A stretch of DNA of 64,000 nucleotides. It comes from Rhizomys pruinosus. Its lineage: Eukaryota; Chordata; Mammalia; Rodentia; Spalacidae. The position numbers and the translations under genes were made by a program. Of the stretch, positions 62,135 to 64,000 are shown piece after piece. The stretch covers positions 233,188 through 297,187 of the forward strand of contig VZQC01005584.1 of assembly GCA_009823505.1 (NCBI GenBank). The letters run 5' to 3'. Each line of letters starts with the position of its first letter. The stretch's first letter is position 1. The notes under the pieces are model-generated. The model saw nothing but the letters and a program-made list of their open reading frames with translations. It had not been told where the DNA came from and did no database searches.

Positions 62135-62345
62135 GAGATTGGGGATTTCCCGGGACCACCTGAAGCACAGGTAGGAGCTGGGTGTTTCAGCCAGGTGGAT
62201 TGTTTGACTTGATTTATTCATCTTTGGCTCTCGATTGGCTTGTGTGGCTGTGGGGGCAGAGTTGTCCTCCTAGCTGGTGGTATAAAATTTGGGCCTGTGT
62301 GGGGCTTGAGATTGGGGATTTCCCAGGGCCACCTGAAGCACAGGT
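62135..62345 (+). promoter_or_regulatory. L1 5' UTR monomer repeat (promoter type)
   Basis: 'gagattggggatttccc.gg.ccacctgaagcacagg' occurs at 62135 and again at 62308, a period of 173 bp; the second copy is truncated. Tandem 5' monomers are the internal promoter units of murine L1s. Promoter activity is inferred from the family. Confidence 0.65.
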
Positions 62346-62676
62346 TCTGGGGCACAGGCTAAACAGAAATCTCCCCCCACCCCCAACTTGGATTGCCAAA
62401 GGAGTGTTCAAGTGGAGTCTTTGGAGATCCTTCAGAACAGAAAAGGAAGAGTGAGTTAGACTTCCAATAGAAAGCCTAAAACTTAGGCAGGTCAACACTC
62501 CATAAGCAAGGAGAAAAGGAGAAAAGAAAATCAATAAAACAAACAACAAAGGCATCTGAAAGAGGCAAGCAAAGCAAGCCTTCAACACAGTGAAGAGGCA
62601 TTTGGGATTCACATTGGAATACAGGCAAAGAGAAACCCACATGCCAGGGACATGAAGAAGAGACAACATGGGATAG

Positions 62677-63752
62677 GTGCAGGATAATTCCACACCAAGC
62701 TCAACAAACCCTGTGGAAGATTCCTACAGTGGGATCCCCCTGGGGATGGCCCAGAACACAGATATTACAAGTACAATTGTGAACATACTTAAAGTAGTCC
62801 AAGAGTATGAAGAGCAAATCAAAGAATTAAGAAATGAGAATGAAAATCTCAAGAAGGACTTAGAGAGAGAATGACAAATGCTGGAAGGAAGTGGAAACAC
62901 TGAAAAGATCCCATGTTGAAAAAGATAAGGAACCCAACCAGTGAAGCAAAGAGCTACAGGAAGAGATTGAGAAGCTCCAAAAGGAAGTGGAAATACTAAA
63001 GAAATCACAAGATGAAATGAAAAAGGAAAATGAAACACTCATCCAATAAAGAGGAAAGGAATGGAAAAAGCCTCAGAAGCAGAATGGAGGAAGCAGAACA
63101 AAGAATATCAGACCTCGAAGATAACACAGAACAACTAAAAACCTCAAGTAACATTATGAAAAATTTAAAAATACATAAAAGTGGAACAACCAGGGTCTGT
63201 GAGACACTATGAAAATATCAAACCTCCACATCATAGGAATAGAGGAAGGAGAAGAATCCCAAGAGAATGGTATTGATAAGATCTTCAATAAATTTCCCCA
63301 AACAAAAAAAGACAAACCAATACAAACACAAGAAGCACATAGAACTCCAAACAGACAAGATCAAAAAAGAAACTCTCCATGCCATATCATAGTTAAAACA
63401 CTAGATGCCCAAAACAAAGACAAAATTCTTAAAGCCACAAGAGAAAAACAACAGTGACCAATAAGGGGAACCTATCAGAATTACAACTGACTTCTCAGTG
63501 CAAAATATGAAAGCAAGAAGAACATGGAGCAAAACATTCCCAGGGTTAAAGGGCTATAAATGCCAACCCAGGTTACTCTACCAAGCAAAAATGTCAATTA
63601 TGGTTGAAGGAGAGAGAAAAATCTTCCATGACATAAACAAGATGAAAGAATACATGTCCAGAAAACTAAACCTGCAGAGAATACTTGAAGCAATTCAAAG
63701 GACAGAAGAAAGGAGCAATCATCCCCAGGCACCTAGAAAGAGAAATCAATAA
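62677..63752 (+). pseudogene. L1 ORF1, broken by stops and frameshifts
   Basis: Starts MQDNSTPSSTNPVEDSYSG at 62677. A Glu/Lys/Asn-rich coiled coil follows and meets a TGA at 62872-62874; further stops interrupt the coiled coil. The RNA-binding C-terminal half reads in another frame as 'NLHIIGIEEGEESQENGI...HIIVKTLDAQNKDKILKAT' (63209-63457). It then reads as 'KARRTWSKTFPGLKGYKCQP...ILEAIQRTEERS' to a stop at 63750-63752. At least three frames are needed, so no functional ORF1p. Confidence 0.85.
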
Positions 63753-63793
63753 AAGCATAACTGCAGAAGTAGAAACCTAAACCAAAACCACAA

Positions 63794-64000
63794 ATGGATG
63801 ATAAGGTGAAAGGAAGCAACATAAATCAATCAGTTATAACCTTAAATATTAATGGAGTAGGCTCTCCAATCAAAAGACATACACTGGGAGATTGGATTAG
63901 GAAACAGAACCCATCTATATGCTGTCTACAAGAAACACATCTTACCTTCAAAGATAGGCACTGCCTTAAAGTGAAAGGATGGAAAAAAGTATTCCAAGCA
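63794..64000 (+). CDS. L1 ORF2 start (endonuclease domain), open to window end
   Basis: From an ATG at 63794 the frame is open for 69 codons to the last base. It reads ITLNINGVGSPIKRHTLGDW, then 'SICCLQETHLTFKDRH' and ends GWKKVFQA. These are the apurinic/apyrimidinic-like endonuclease motifs of L1 ORF2p: Asn in LNIN and the catalytic Glu in QETH are both present. ORF2p nicks target DNA and reverse-transcribes L1 RNA. Because ORF1 upstream is broken, the element is probably inactive even though this part is intact. The rest lies outside the window. Confidence 0.82.
   Translation, partial: MDDKVKGSNINQSVITLNINGVGSPIKRHTLGDWIRKQNPSICCLQETHLTFKDRHCLKVKGWKKVFQA

Larger units (their letters stand above)
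62135..64000 (+). mobile_element. 5' part of a plus-strand L1 (runs off window end)
   Basis: Starts with a monomer-like 5' UTR (units at 62135-62307 and 62308-~62345), an untranslated tether to ~62676, a broken ORF1, and the start of ORF2 at 63794. It is homologous to the L1 at 46255-51804 in the 5' UTR ('aagccttcaacacag', 'aaacccacatgcca'), ORF1 and ORF2, so the two belong to related subfamilies. The 3' end lies outside, so no target duplication can be checked. Confidence 0.88.

Overview
This window reads as nuclear DNA of a muroid rodent. It is AT-rich and intron-dominated, packed with B1, B2/B3 and B4 SINEs, L1 elements, MaLR/ERVL-type LTRs and many (CA)n, (CT)n and (CATC)n microsatellites. 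The abundant B2-like copies end in a 'gcattgcacgacacgggtgcacag / tacattcatacacat' type tail and not the tail I associate with young mouse or rat B2. I therefore lean, without proof, to a cricetid-type rodent (hamster, vole or deer mouse relative).

One host protein-coding gene is supported. Four plus-strand coding exons (12182-12406, 26829-27007, 28550-28651 and 30333-30566) splice in consistent phase into the last ~246 codons of Znf385d, a double-stranded-RNA-binding-type (U1-like/matrin-type) C2H2 zinc-finger protein. They carry two zinc fingers, each split by an intron, then a Pro/Ala-rich tail ending at a stop codon at 30564-30566. A 3' UTR follows, probably ending just after an AATAAA at 33493. 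The 5' exons and the promoter lie upstream of the window. No other intact host gene, RNA gene, CRISPR array or operon-like unit was found.

Layout. 1-12181 is intron with SINEs and microsatellites. 12407-26828 is a 14.4-kb SINE-rich intron with a near-perfect hairpin at 16883-16937 and a 5'-truncated L1. 27008-28549 is a short intron that begins with a (CATC)n minisatellite. 28652-30332 is the last intron. 30567-~33515 is the 3' UTR, with a young B1 carrying an 80-A tail. From ~33516 on the DNA is downstream intergenic. It holds a decayed C2H2 zinc-finger pseudogene (43214-43942), a nearly full-length minus-strand L1 bounded by target-site duplications (46255-51804) with two nested B2s and one B1 and a deletion of the reverse-transcriptase core, and an ERVL-type solo LTR inside an older L1 (55400-56400). 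It also holds a TSD-bounded composite insertion (57488-58009), a degenerate GAGCTG-rich repeat (58200-58680), and the 5' part of a plus-strand L1 running off the window end (62135-64000).

I found no evidence for a previously undescribed biological system. The most interesting points are transposon biology (a B2 subfamily with an internal duplication, nested insertions, L1 monomers), the open frame through the minisatellite next to a Znf385d splice donor, and the exact 89-bp duplication that helped break the zinc-finger pseudogene.
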